From the NCBI RefSeq assembly GCF_032854445.1, contig NC_088300.1, positions 38,346,458-38,410,457 of the forward strand: 64,000 bases of DNA. The letters are read 5' to 3'. Positions 1-11,551 of this stretch are shown here, in pieces; positions within the stretch are counted from its first letter, which is position 1, and each line of letters begins with the position of its first letter. The notes below the pieces were generated by a model, which saw nothing but the letters and a program-made list of their open reading frames with translations, was not told where the DNA came from and did no database searches. Source of the DNA: Liolophura sinensis (lineage: Eukaryota; Mollusca; Polyplacophora; Chitonida; Chitonidae). Both the position numbers and the translations under genes were made by a program.

Positions 1-14
1 GCACATCCCATGCA

Positions 15-108
15 ATGGACGAGTTAATTAAGTTGTTGCATTCCCATCGTACTGATTTGAATGATGGTGTTTTATGTTGTACTGAACTGTTTCACTTACA
101 CAATGATG
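15..108 (+). other. MDELIKLL exon-like piece (E1), U1
   Basis: ATG at 15 opens a frame of 31 codons (MDELIKLLHSHRTDLNDG…) that ends exactly at a strong donor, ATG|gtaagt. A possible second exon follows an acceptor (gtttttcaacag) at 1109 and, in phase, would add 15 residues to a stop at 1155, giving a 46-residue product. I know no family for it. The copy in U8 differs by as many replacement as silent changes, which does not support selection. It may be the relic of an old first exon. Confidence 0.25.
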
Positions 109-246
109 GTAAGTTTTGCAGATGTAACTCCTAACTTTAGGCCACGGTCGAACCCACGATATCTGGATTCGGAATCGAATTTTATCCGTATGAACGGTTA
201 CGGCGATTGTAAGAATAAGGCTGAAATACTGCCAATATGGTGTGTG

Positions 247-480
247 TTTATTTATTTGTTTATTTGATTGGTGTTTAACGCCGTACTCAAGAATTTTTCA
301 CTTATGCGACGGTGGCCAACATTATAGTGGGAGGAAACCGGACAGTGGCCCGGGGGAAACCCACGACCCTGTGCAGTGGAAGCCACCAAGAACTGGACCA
401 AGGCGTCCGCACTGATGACAGTGTGTTAGCACAGCACAATGACACAGATGGACAAGACGACCATGGGCCTGGCAATTCGG
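247..480 (+). mobile_element. SINE-like interspersed repeat, U1
   Basis: Starts with a TTTATTTATTTG tract and then TTGGTGTTTAACGCCG…, followed by the segment GGGAGGAAACCGGACAGTGG and CCCGGGGGAAACCCACGACC. I recognise this from memory as a repeat frequent in bivalve DNA. It has no coding capacity. This copy lacks the small hairpin present in other units. Confidence 0.6.
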
Positions 481-1951
481 TCGGTTGTCACATGTATTTT
501 TAGCAAAAATGTAAACGCGCGTTGAAATTTTATGCTGTTTTCTCTCAGAATGATAGATAACGTGTTAACTCAATAATATGGGTAAGAATTCGTTATCAAC
601 TGTGGCTTCAATTTCCACCAGATGTATCGCATTTTAGAGCAATAATCTATGAGCTATGGATTTGTGGGTAATCGCAGTTCACAGCACTCAGTACCGAGTG
701 TGCCCACCGCTGGCATCATGAAGAGCTGTGGGGCCAATCAGCTGTTATCGTTCTAGAATGTGCGTAAGCACACTGGCACTTACTCCTATGAAGTAACAAG
801 TTACAACCGATAAGGCAGTAACAAGTTACGGTAACAGAGAGTATTATTTTACTCACCCTGTCTGCGGTAGTCTAAATGTACATGTACAAGTGTAATAGCC
901 TGCATGGAGTTATTCGGCATTGAGGTTTACCCTGAAAGCGATTGTGGCGTGTTTTGTTTTGTACGGATCTTGGTGATTTCTGATACATTGGCAGATCGTG
1001 GAACCCATTACAGCGTTACAACAGCTTATCGTATATTATAAATCCATATACTGTAAGTAAATATGTAAACGAATCATTGCCTCTTGTATGTGTTCTGTTT
1101 TTCAACAGTGTACCTGTCTGTACATCGCGGTATACTAGTAATGGAATGGACGTGAAACAAATGTGGTGATAATGTACAAAACAATTTCCTTAATCAAGGA
1201 AAATATTAACAATATCTGCTGTTGGCAAATGCATGTATTTCCGGCAATGAACGAGTTCGCTAAGCTGTTACACTTCCACGCATGGCACTGATTTGACACA
1301 TTGGTGTTTCATGATGTACTCCAGAAGTTTTCACGTATGGAAGGACACTGGGTTAGAGACTGTGATGGTGTTGGTATATAAATGGTTCTGGCAAAGTTGG
1401 CCAAGCCCATTAGAAGAATGCACTGACAATCTGCTCAACAGCGCACGTGTCCGTCTGGTGCGAACACAGAGTCGGTAAGATGAAAGGACAAAAACAATGT
1501 TGGACTATGAAAAAAAACAACAACAACATATATAAGCTATATAAATTATAGCGTTGTGCTGAACAATGTACCCGGGTAATTTAGGTCCGGAATGGTGCAA
1601 ATTCTCATCCTATCTCTCTCTCTGATCCCCATGTATCCAGCTCTGCGTGCGCCTTGCCCTGTTTCTTACATAACGTTGGTGATAAAACTTAGCACCTCGA
1701 ACATACGTTAAATACATTCTTTACAAAACCGCTTATTATTGATAATGCCTTAGGAGGTGCGTATTTTATGACTCTGGTTTTCGTATCCACTTTGATCTTG
1801 CCTATTTGCCTACGATCTCCACTTTCCGGTACATCAAAGGACCAGACAATATGCCATGATGCCATCATCATATGACATTCCACTACAATCTTTCTCACAG
1901 GTTGCAAACGTTATATGTTTGTCGAGATATATTTTTAACAAACAAATAAAG

Positions 1952-2340
1952 AACCAACTGAAAAAACTTTAATGAAGTTAAATGCATTAATTTATATCCC
2001 TTATGAAAGCACCGCAATGCTCAGGGGAGAGAGAGGGGCTAAAGGGTGCCATTAATGTAGAAACCGCAAGTAACAATATTCTAGAAATATTAAAAATCGA
2101 AAAAATGGTGGTAACTTCAGAGTTCTGTGTAATTTTTTAAAATTTTTCTTCAAAAATACTAAGTGGAATTTAGATATACTGTATCCATCCCAAAAACTCG
2201 ACGTTTGTTGAGTTTCAAAAAGTCGAAGTCGAGTTTTCAATATACAGATTGTTAAGGAAATCTGTTCCACCTAAACTTTTATAAACGCAAGTAACACTGA
2301 TACTGACATGAATTATAAAAATTAATTAAAATTTGTGTTT
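1952..2340 (-). repeat. 390-bp module, inverted copy, U1
   Basis: Reverse complement of the forward module at 5182-5580, diverged by scattered substitutions. With the forward copy it forms a large inverted repeat about 2.85 kb apart. An open frame of 72 codons on the minus strand mirrors one in the forward copies, probably by chance of low stop density. Confidence 0.75.
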
Positions 2341-3361
2341 TGTGCCACCATACTTATTGGCAATTCCATGTCTACTCCGACCGGGAATATTTTCACACCT
2401 TAACATACCTAGAGATGTCATTGTGTGTACAACACCTTGGGGTAAATTCTTCATTTTGATAAAATTTGACAAACCATAATATTTTTCGGCTTGTTATAAA
2501 AATGCGATGAAACTTACTTAGACAGACAAGGGTGATAAGGCTTTCCAAGAATAGACTGAGGCAACATAAGACGTGCTTTCATATTTTAAAGTATTTATAC
2601 ATATTCTCAAAAGCTGTATCTTAGTCTTTAAGATAAGTCAGTTGAATAAATGCCTCTAAATATATATGTCTCTTGTAGATTGGAAGTTTTAATTCTGAAC
2701 TCACAAAAAGAAAGATACCGCATGTTAACTGATCAGGGATTATACTTGCCGGACCTGATCACGGATTGGTGAATTTCAAAACTTCAAACTCTTGAACAAT
2801 TGCACACCGAGTAATATAAAGAGCGGTTTCCCGAGTATTATAGAGCATGGTATATACACTACTTATCAACAATTACATTACATCTATGTATGTACACTTC
2901 CTGTAAGGGAGCACGAGAAAAGTGCCTGTTTTGTTTTTGTCTAGTTTTGATAGTCCTGGCTGGAACAAACACCAGATGGTGATACATAAACTGAAACTTA
3001 TATTTGGTACCGCTTAGATGAATTTTTGTATCAGGTTTAAGAAATTGCTTAATCAGAATTAACATAACGATTCACGTTATATGTCTATACGCAACAACAC
3101 CCTTCGTTAACTTATATTTAATATTCACAAGAAAATGTGAGCGAGTGTTAATTATAAGTAAATAATTATTTATAAATCAGGCTAAGAAAGGTAAAAAACG
3201 ATTTTATCTGCATTCTTGGTTGCTAACTTTACCTATTTCAAATGGATGCCAATAAGTGAGACTAAAATTTCACACTGTTTACAACGCGCTATAGTTCCTA
3301 ACAGTTTTGAAACATACATGGAAAGAGATCAAGCAGTGATCAACATCATTGTGAATAATGT

Positions 3362-3408
3362 ACGTGATCACAGACACGTGTCACTCTGTTGAGGCTTGAC
3401 ACGTGATC
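3362..3408 (+). promoter_or_regulatory. ACGTG cluster, U1
   Basis: Three ACGTG cores within 47 bases: ACGTGATCAC, the palindrome GACACGTGTC, and TGACACGTGATC. No gene start is recognised next to it. A diverged paralogue with one CACGTG lies about 1.4 kb downstream, near 4807. Confidence 0.25.
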
Positions 3409-5181
3409 TAGACTACAAATGTTATTTGATCACAATGTCGTTCCTGATGAAACAGGTAGCAGAGCAATAAATGTTTAAACTGATCCACAAACACCATAGC
3501 ACGACTGAGATCAATGCTTGTTTATGCTAAGCATTTTAAATATATCTATTCTTTTATGTTTTGTTCTATCCTTGGATAATTTTCTCCATTCTAGGAATAT
3601 TGTAGGATTTGTGCATTCCTAAACCGATTGCATACTAGTCAAATTGGACATTTTGAAATGGAAGACTTTATTTACTGACTCTTAAGCAGGACCTGAAAAT
3701 ATTAGGTCTGCAGACTTTTCTGGTGTAAATTTCAGCAGAAACTTCAAAATACATGCAACGTGTTCGACAATCAAATAGAACCACAGTATCTGGAGAGGAC
3801 TGAGTGGTACAAGACTGTATACGCTTTGATTGCCTTACAAAGAATATTCACAGTGCCTGATAAAAGCATCTTTTCTAACATTAACTCGTCAAAGTAACCC
3901 TTTAATCAAGTCCCAAAGGAAATGTCACTCAATTGTCACGAATTCAGGGATGCTTTGTCAGGATCTATAGAGATTAGTATGTGACAAGCTGGGCGAATCC
4001 TGATTTGCTATTCAAACAAAGTTAGTATGTTTTGACATGTCAAATAATCGGTCATCAAAATTAATAAAATGCATTTGATGTGAACGACATCATTGTGTTC
4101 AACTCCCAATATCCCCCCAAAAGTTTGAATCTTTATGCACTTCGATGTTATAAATACTGTATATCAGCGATGATTGTGGTTCTTTGTGAGTGAACTAAAC
4201 ATACTGGAGCAAGATGGAACGTTTGGTTCAAAATGAAACTGGTGGCTGTTTCCAAATAGTTCAACTATTTTCTGATCTTATGTAAATTCCGGATCATTGA
4301 AAACGTTTATCTTATTTTGCATAGCATTTGTACTGTGGGAGTGTCAAATAAAATTCACATACCATTCTATTTACCACTATAAATTAATTTCTATACAAGC
4401 ATGTTTAATTTTTTGTGTGCATTGTCACATGGATATGGTCGGTATATTAAGTTAACTATACAGCCGCTCTGCCACCGCCACGCCATACCCACACCTGAGC
4501 AGAGTGATACTATACAAGGGATAAAACTTAATCCACTTAACTTCACTAAGAAAATCGACAGAAAGCCGTTTGTCAAAGCTGTACCTGTTTATTTTAGCGT
4601 GTATTTATGTGTACATGTAGGGCCTACACTTTGTTCTAGTTTCACTTTGTTGGAAAGCTACTGTGGGTCAAACGTTCACAATATAGTTGAAGCACACACG
4701 TGAAGGTTGTACTTTCTAGTAGTTTTTCTAAGAAAATTAAGAGAGCGTACATAAGTGTCTATAGGACAGTGAACAACAGCATTGTGAACAATGCACTTGA
4801 TCACTGACACGTGGCATTCAGCTCTCGCTTGACACCTAATAAATACACGTACATGCTTAAACTGCTTCACAAACACCATGTCATAACTAAGCTCATTGCG
4901 AACATAAATTATTTTAAATATATTCATTCTATTAAGTTTCATTAATTTCTTCCCATTCTCAGAAAGCGCAGAATTGGGATGTACTTTTCTCTTTTTTTTC
5001 TAATGAGCAATTCCCTGTTTCTTGTATGAGCTTTATTTTTTGAAGGAAGACAGGTTTTAGTTGAGAAGGCTAAGGAAGGATAAAGATTTGTTGTATGAAG
5101 ATGTCCTATCGTGTGTTAAAGAAGAATGAATTTCCTGTAAGAAAGCAGGTGTAAACAACACGAATCATGATTCACAAATTA

Positions 5182-5580
5182 AAAACACAAATTTTAATTA
5201 ATTTTTATAATTCATGTTAGTAGCAGTGTTACTTGCGTTTATAAAAGTTTGGGTGGAACAGATTTCCTTAACAACTTGTATATTGAAAACTGGACATCGA
5301 CTTTTTGAAACTCAAGAAACGTTGAGTTTTGGGGATGGATACAAACATATATCTAAATTCCTCTTAGTATTTTTGCCGGAAAAATGAAAAAAAAATTGCA
5401 CAAAACTATAAACTTACCACCATTTTTTCGATTTTTAATACTTCCAGAAGATTGTTACTTGTGGTTTCTACATTAACGGCACCCTTTAGCCCCTCCCTCT
5501 CCCCCGAGCATTGCAGTGCTTTCATAAGGGATGTATATTAATCCATTTAACTTCATTAAAGTTTCTCAATTGGTTGTTTT
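5182..5580 (+). repeat. 390-bp module, forward copy, U1
   Basis: Forward copy just upstream of the promoter-like blocks. Its right end carries the motif ATTAATCCATTTAACTTCAT that recurs near 4530 and 6484 in the same unit. The ORF seen in other copies is interrupted here. Confidence 0.7.
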
Positions 5581-5861
5581 TACAGCAAGGTGGTGGTAAA
5601 CGACGATTAATCTGTTTTATATGTGTCTGGGAAAAAATTAGACATGGTGAATACAGTCAGCATCAAGTGGTTTTTCTATTTTGAGAAAAGTGCAAAATTC
5701 CTTTAAAACGGCATGCGGAATTTGATTTAACCTCATTTTAATCACAAATGGTATCACGTAAGAGTTCATTAGTCTTTCTTATTTTTTTTCACGAAAGTAT
5801 TTTTGAGCATTGAAGATTTGAAGATTTCAGACTATTTGCTGATTAGTTAATGCTTGGTTTC

Positions 5862-6088
<227 letters not shown>

Positions 6089-6391
6089 AAATTATTACAA
6101 TTATACACTGTTTTGTTTGGAAACCGATCGAGGACCAGTCGTTATTTGGTTGATGGATTGATGAACAATTAATCATCTTAATATCTTCAATATAGGATTT
6201 AATTCTCACGAACCACCGAGAGGCCATGTTTTTTCCCCTCATGCATCCCCTGGTCAACACAACTGTGCCTCTGTGGTCAGTCTTTGGACTGGACTGGTCA
6301 GTTGCTGTGTCTTATCTCACCTTGGTCAATCTAACCGTTGTTCTCAAGAGTTGAGCGGCCATGGATTCGTCTTGTGACACAATACTCTCAC

Positions 6392-6420
6392 GGTCAGGTA
6401 ACCTTAAGTGCAGTATAAAT
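6392..6420 (+). promoter_or_regulatory. Upstream promoter-like block, U1 (degenerate)
   Basis: An older duplicate of the PNT promoter about 1.4 kb upstream. The palindrome has decayed to GGTCAGGTAACC and ACGTG to AAGTG, but TATAAAT is kept (6414-6420). Surrounding sequence over about 220 bases matches the real promoter region. An AATAAA occurs about 400 bases downstream (6817-6822), so a short transcript is possible. Confidence 0.4.
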
Positions 6421-7810
6421 TTAGAGGAATGATGTCCACTCTCTCCCCCGGGTAGTGTTGTGCTATCATAAGGGATATAAATTAATCCATTCAACTTCAC
6501 TAAAGTTTTCTCAATTGGTTGTTTTTACAGCAAGGTGGTGGTAATCGCTGATTAATCTGTTTTATATGTGCCTGGGAAAATGTTGGCGTGATGGACAGAA
6601 AATGGCCTTGTTCACATAGGCCGACATCGTGTGGTTTTGTCACTTTGAAGAAAAAAAACTGTGGAAAGTAGTGAATTTTCCGCAGACAATTAAGTTGCAA
6701 ATCGAATGATGTAAGACTTTACATTTTTAATTACGACCGAGAGTCTTTTGTGCTATTTACAAACAAAGATTCTTAGAAAAATAATGGAAATAACTTGTAT
6801 GAAATGAAATGAAATGAATAAAGCCGCTTGTGGTTTTATTAAAAGAAGAAATTACAACCTCACAGTGTCTTGGATGCTCCTCCGAAGCATGTCTTTGTCA
6901 TCTCTATACAGCTTGACCAGACTGGCCGCCTAATGAGCGGTTTCCTGTGAGGATATCTCAAGTACATGTTCGGGTGAAATACATACATGGCGGCATAAAC
7001 CGTTATGTCTGATGTTAATTCATATCGATTAAGAATGTAGCACGCGTCTTAATAACTGTTAATGGTGTTTTGTAGAGAGGGGCAGATTACCAGTCACCAT
7101 TCTGGACAAAAACGACATTTCCGGGTGAAATATGTACATTGCCACCCATTTACCCGTTATGTCTAATGTTATTTCATGTCAGTAACAATGCAGCACGTTT
7201 AATAACAACAGTTATATAAAACAATCAATTCTCGTTGTTGGGTCGAGGGGAAAGGTTAATATTGGGCATTCTGGACAACGTTACAAGAGAATAATAAATT
7301 CATCATATGAAGAACAATTTGAGATTTTCTGATAATTTCACCATAGCAAGCCACAAGGGATCATGCATATGAGGATGTCACACTCTGTTCTTTTTATGAA
7401 AGCCGATAGAGTGCCTTTTCTTATCTCACTACCTTTTCCTCCACTATACACGATCAATCAGCGAGGTTGTTTATCGACTTCCATAATAAGTATTTTGAGG
7501 GTTGAGGATTTACCAACAAAATCTGCTAAAAATACCTGGTATATTTAAAACAAGAATAATGTGTGTTTGCTAGAACTATCGTGAGTAATTGGTTGTCTGT
7601 GTCGTGAGTGTGCGGATGTCTGTGTGATTAATTGACATATTCATTGTTCATTATATCCTTTAATCTGCAAAAACCACTAAGAGGTCACTCTGTGGACAGT
7701 CTTTGGACTCGAATTGTCAGTTGTTGGATCTTATCTCACCTTTGTAAATATGACCGTTGTTCTCAAGAGCTGAGTGGCCATAAACTCGTCTCGTGACACG
7801 ATACTCTCAC

Positions 7811-7839
7811 GGTCACGTGACCTTACGTGCACTATAAAT
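7811..7839 (+). promoter_or_regulatory. PNT gene promoter, U1
   Basis: Palindrome GGTCACGTGACC at 7811-7822, then TTACGTGCAC, then TATAAAT at 7833-7839. Expected transcription start is about 30 bases after the TATA box, near 7863. The palindrome contains the E-box CACGTG and fits the published CLEAR consensus GTCACGTGAC bound by MiT/TFE factors. The following ACGTGC fits the core hypoxia response element. Factor assignment is inference from the motif only. Confidence 0.7.
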
Positions 7840-8276
7840 TCTAAGGAATGCCGTCCACATATCACAAGTCTCTGGTAAATCATCCCGATGTCACCGTCTG
7901 AAAACAGAACTTTTTTGGAGAAATTGAGCTTGTCTACGAACGAACTACGGGTGGTGAATATAAAACAGAAAGGTAAACCACGTATACTGTTTATTTGTTT
8001 GTTATGAATATATCACGACAAACATATACCGTTTGGAAACTGTGGAGATTTTTATGTCATAACAATGTCAAGATTTTGGGAGAGTTTGCTGTGAATACAC
8101 TTGTTCTTCAAGACATTGCAAGTTAGAAATTGCCGTGAGGTCTGGGCCATTTGAACCCGATTGAAAGCTTGATATTCCTTGTACCACGATGTTAATAGTG
8201 TAAATGTTTCTTCACAACCGGTTTTGTCTTATTCTGTTTCAAGGTTCTGCTGCTTAGTGAGATTGAATTTACCGCC

Positions 8277-8730
8277 ATGTGTCAGGAGTACCAAGTTGTA
8301 CCGAATGTGTCGGACAGACTCCAGATGGACCAATCAAATGAAATGTCTGAAAACGCCATGCTTGGTAAAGGTGCGGTAAAACTTTGTCGTTCTTCGTCAG
8401 TCGTTACTATTTGCTAAGTTATTTTTTGAAAAGAATGCCTCTAATACGTTCAGCTGGATTGTAATGTCAGAGGAGCTTTCCCGAAAATGCACAATAACTG
8501 TGACTCGTACTTTTTCCTCAGATCCCCGGAGTTGGTCACGTGATGATGTCCGCCAATGGCTGCGCTGTATGAAGCTGAACAACAACCTGAGCGTGAATGT
8601 GAATATTTTACCTATGAACGGAAAAGGAATTTGTCTGATATCTCTGGAGACGTTTAGGAAACATATTCCCCGGGGAGGAGAAGTACTATACAGGGATCTC
8701 TGGAGGAGGGTGGGGATTTACAATCACTGA
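8277..8730 (+). CDS. PNT-domain-only protein, copy 1 (A type, intact)
   Basis: Gene model: exon 1 is non-coding (about 7863-7972, donor gtaaac), exon 2 runs 8244-8364 (acceptor tttcaag, donor gtaaag) and exon 3 runs 8522-8730 (acceptor ttcctcag). The start is the first in-frame ATG, at 8277, in good Kozak context (ACCGCCATG); exon 1 has stops in that frame. A codon split between exons 2 and 3 gives Asp30. The 98-residue product has about 33 lead residues, then a PNT/SAM domain at residues 34-93: WSRDDVRQWL (helix 1), MNGKG at 61-65, the ETF and IPRGGEVLY segments, and YRDLWRRV. It ends five residues later. In the family, PNT domains mediate protein binding and polymerisation of ETS factors; the closest match I recall is ETV6/TEL. 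No ETS domain follows. A Mae/Edl-like regulator is inference. Confidence 0.82.
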
Positions 8731-8986
8731 ATATAATAAGTGCTATATACACAATTGGATATATTATAACTGACAGCTCATTATATAATATACAGATAGT
8801 GCATGGTGTGGAGTGGACCACCGGGAATGGTCAGCTCGAGAGAAGTGATACTCAGCTTGTTGAGAGCTGAGAGAATTTACATCGTCGAATTAGTATGTCG
8901 ATGAGGAAGCTATAACCACCGTCCGGTTGTTTACTTTATGAACAAGTAGACGCCAGAGAGCTCTCAAAGGGAGATAACTGCTGTGG

Positions 8987-8992
8987 AATAAA
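8987..8992 (+). terminator. Polyadenylation signal of PNT gene, U1
   Basis: AATAAA about 257 bases after the stop, followed by GT-rich sequence (gattgttggatattgtcttg). It gives a predicted mRNA of roughly 0.7 kb after splicing. Confidence 0.5.
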
Positions 8993-11335
8993 CGCACGTG
9001 ATTGTTGGATATTGTCTTGTGTCTCTTGTGTCTTGGGACAATACTTTGTGAACGTGACGTTGAATTGCTTTGCGCGCGCGATCGTTGTACATCACGTTTT
9101 GCGGAATATCATGCGACCGTCTCTCGACCAATGGAATCGAGAATTACCCAATGATGTATAATAATATAAATTCATAAACTGTAAATAAATGTCTTCTGTT
9201 TACGAACTTGGTTAATAGGAGTGTACTAGAAGTATATATCTTTTTGTATATTTTGGAAATCGAATACTGTATATTTGAAACAAGCATGGTGGTACTCCAC
9301 AATGAAGTATCTGTTCTGTTATTTCAACCTGACGCCATTAATCATTACAAATGTGTCCTGTAGGCTAATATACGCACATCTGCAGTGGACGAGCTAATTC
9401 TACAAGCAATAAGGCAGTAAGAAGTTAGGGTAACAGAGAGCATTATTTTACTCACCCTGTCTTCGGAAGTCTAAATGTACATGAAAACGTATAAAAGCCT
9501 GCATTGAGTTATTCGGTTTTGAGGTATACCCTGAAATCGACTGTGGCGTGTTTTGTTTTATACGGATCTTGTTGATTTCTGATACATTGACAGATCCTGG
9601 AACCCATTACAGCGTTACAACAGCTTATCATATATTATAAATCCATATACTGTAAGTAAATATGTAAACGAATCATTACCTCTTGTGTTTGTTCTGCTTT
9701 TCAACAGCGTACCCGTCTGTACATCGCGGTATACTAGTAATGGAATGGACGTGAAACAAATGTGGTGATAATGTACAAAACAATTTCTTTAATCAAGGAA
9801 AATATTAACAATATCTGCTGTTGGCAAATGCATGTATTTCCGGCAATGAACGAGTTCGCTAAGCTGTTACACGTCCACGCATGGCACTGATTTGACACAT
9901 TGGTGTTTCATGATGTACTCCAGAAGTTTTCACGTATGGAAGGACACTGGGTTAGAGACTGTGATGTTGTTGGTATATAAATGGTTCTGGCAAAATTGGC
10001 CAGGCCCACTGGAAGAATGCACTGACAATCTGCTCAACAGCGCCACGTGTATAATTAATCCGTCTGGTGCGAACAAAAGGTCGGTAAGATGAAAGGAAAA
10101 AAACAATGTTGGACTATGAAAAAAAAACAAAAACATATATAAGCCATAGAAATTATAGCGTTGTGCTGAACAATGTACCCGGGTAATTTAGGTCCGGAAT
10201 GGTGTAAATCCTCAACACCTCTCTCTCTCTGATTCCCATGTATCCAGCTCTGCATGCGCCCTGCCCTGTTTCTTACATAACGTTGGTGATAGAACTTAGC
10301 ACCTCGAACATAGGTTAAATACATTCCTTGCAAAACAGCTACCATATAATTATTGATAATGCCATAGGGGGTGCATATTTTATGACTCTGGTTTTCGTAT
10401 CCACTTTGATCTTGCCTATTTGCTTACGATCTCCACTTACCGGTACATCAAAGGACCAGACAATATGCCATGATGCCATCATCATATGACATTCCACTAC
10501 AGTCTTTCTTAGGTATCTGTATTGTTTTTTTTTTTCAAATTCTCTTCTACAGAATAGAATGCATTCAAATATTTATGTTCTAAGGTGGTTTGTTGGGCCA
10601 TATTGACGATTGCGCTGATGAGCGCTATAATTTTCTTTTTTACGTCTAAATCATAAGTTTATGGTTAGAACAGATCAGTGATATAGTACACATTGAATAA
10701 TGCGCTTCTCAAGAATTTAGTGAACAATCCAACATAAAGATAGACAGCGTCCCTATATCATGACCAGTGAACAGATAAGCAAGGTGTTTATCACACCTGG
10801 CTGTGACTGATCAGATGTATCGCCGATCACAGGTCGATATTTCACACGTTCTACGGCTATTGTACCATCTGCTAGCCACCATGCTTATTGGCAATTCCAT
10901 ACCAACTCCGGAATATTTTCACACCTTAACACACGTAGAGATTTCATTGTGTGTACAACACCTTGGGGTAAACTTTTCATTTTGATAAATCTTGGGAAAC
11001 CATAATATATTTCGGTTTGTTATAAAAATGCGATAAAACTTAGTAAGACAGACTGAGTTAAGGGTTTCCAAGAATAGACTGAGGCAACATAAGACGTGCT
11101 TTTCGTATTTTAAACTATTTATAGATATTGCCAAAAGCTGTATCTTAGTCTTTAAGATAAGTCAGTTGAATAAATGCTTCTAAATATACATGTCTTGTAG
11201 ATAATGATGTAAAACTTAAAAGTTTTAATTCTGAACTCACAAAAAGAAAGATACTGCATGTTAATTGATCAGAGATTATACTTGCCGGACCTGATCACGG
11301 ATTGGTGAATTTCAAAACTTCAAACCCTTGAACAA

Positions 11336-11551
11336 TTGGACACTGAGCAATATAAAAAGAGGTTTCCCGAGTATTATAGGGCATGCTATATACACTACTT
11401 ATCAACAATTGCATTACATCCAGGTATATACACTTCCTGTATGGGAGCACGCGAAAAGTGCCTGTTAGTTTTGTGTAGTTTTGATAGTTCAGACTGGAAC
11501 AAACACCTGAAGGTGATACATAAACTGAAACTTATATTTGTTACCTCTTAG
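11336..11551 (+). other. 71-codon open frame (DTEQYKKRFPEYY…), U2
   Basis: The frame is open from 11309 to a TAG at 11549-11551 without an ATG at its left end. Composition is protein-like (DTEQYKKRFPEYYRAC, SSDWNKHLKVIHKL). There is no good acceptor directly upstream. The E1-type units have stops or a frameshift here (U1, U3, U6). I recognise no family. It may be a decaying exon. Confidence 0.2.

Noticed and set aside
4401-4703. 100-codon plus-strand frame in U1
   Set aside because: Homologues in other units are interrupted by base changes, an overlapping antisense frame is equally long, and no domain is seen.
8700-8730. Possible splice donor (AGG|GTGGGG) near the end of the PNT exon leading to a missing ETS exon
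   Set aside because: No ETS-domain coding sequence is visible in any unit, and a stop codon and AATAAA follow. The standalone reading is simpler, though cDNA would settle it.
7811-8730. Alternative reading of exons 1-2 in the frame EIELIYERTTGGEYKTE…RFCCLVRL
   Set aside because: The frame stays open through exon 2 but enters exon 3 out of phase with the PNT domain and stops within 20 codons.
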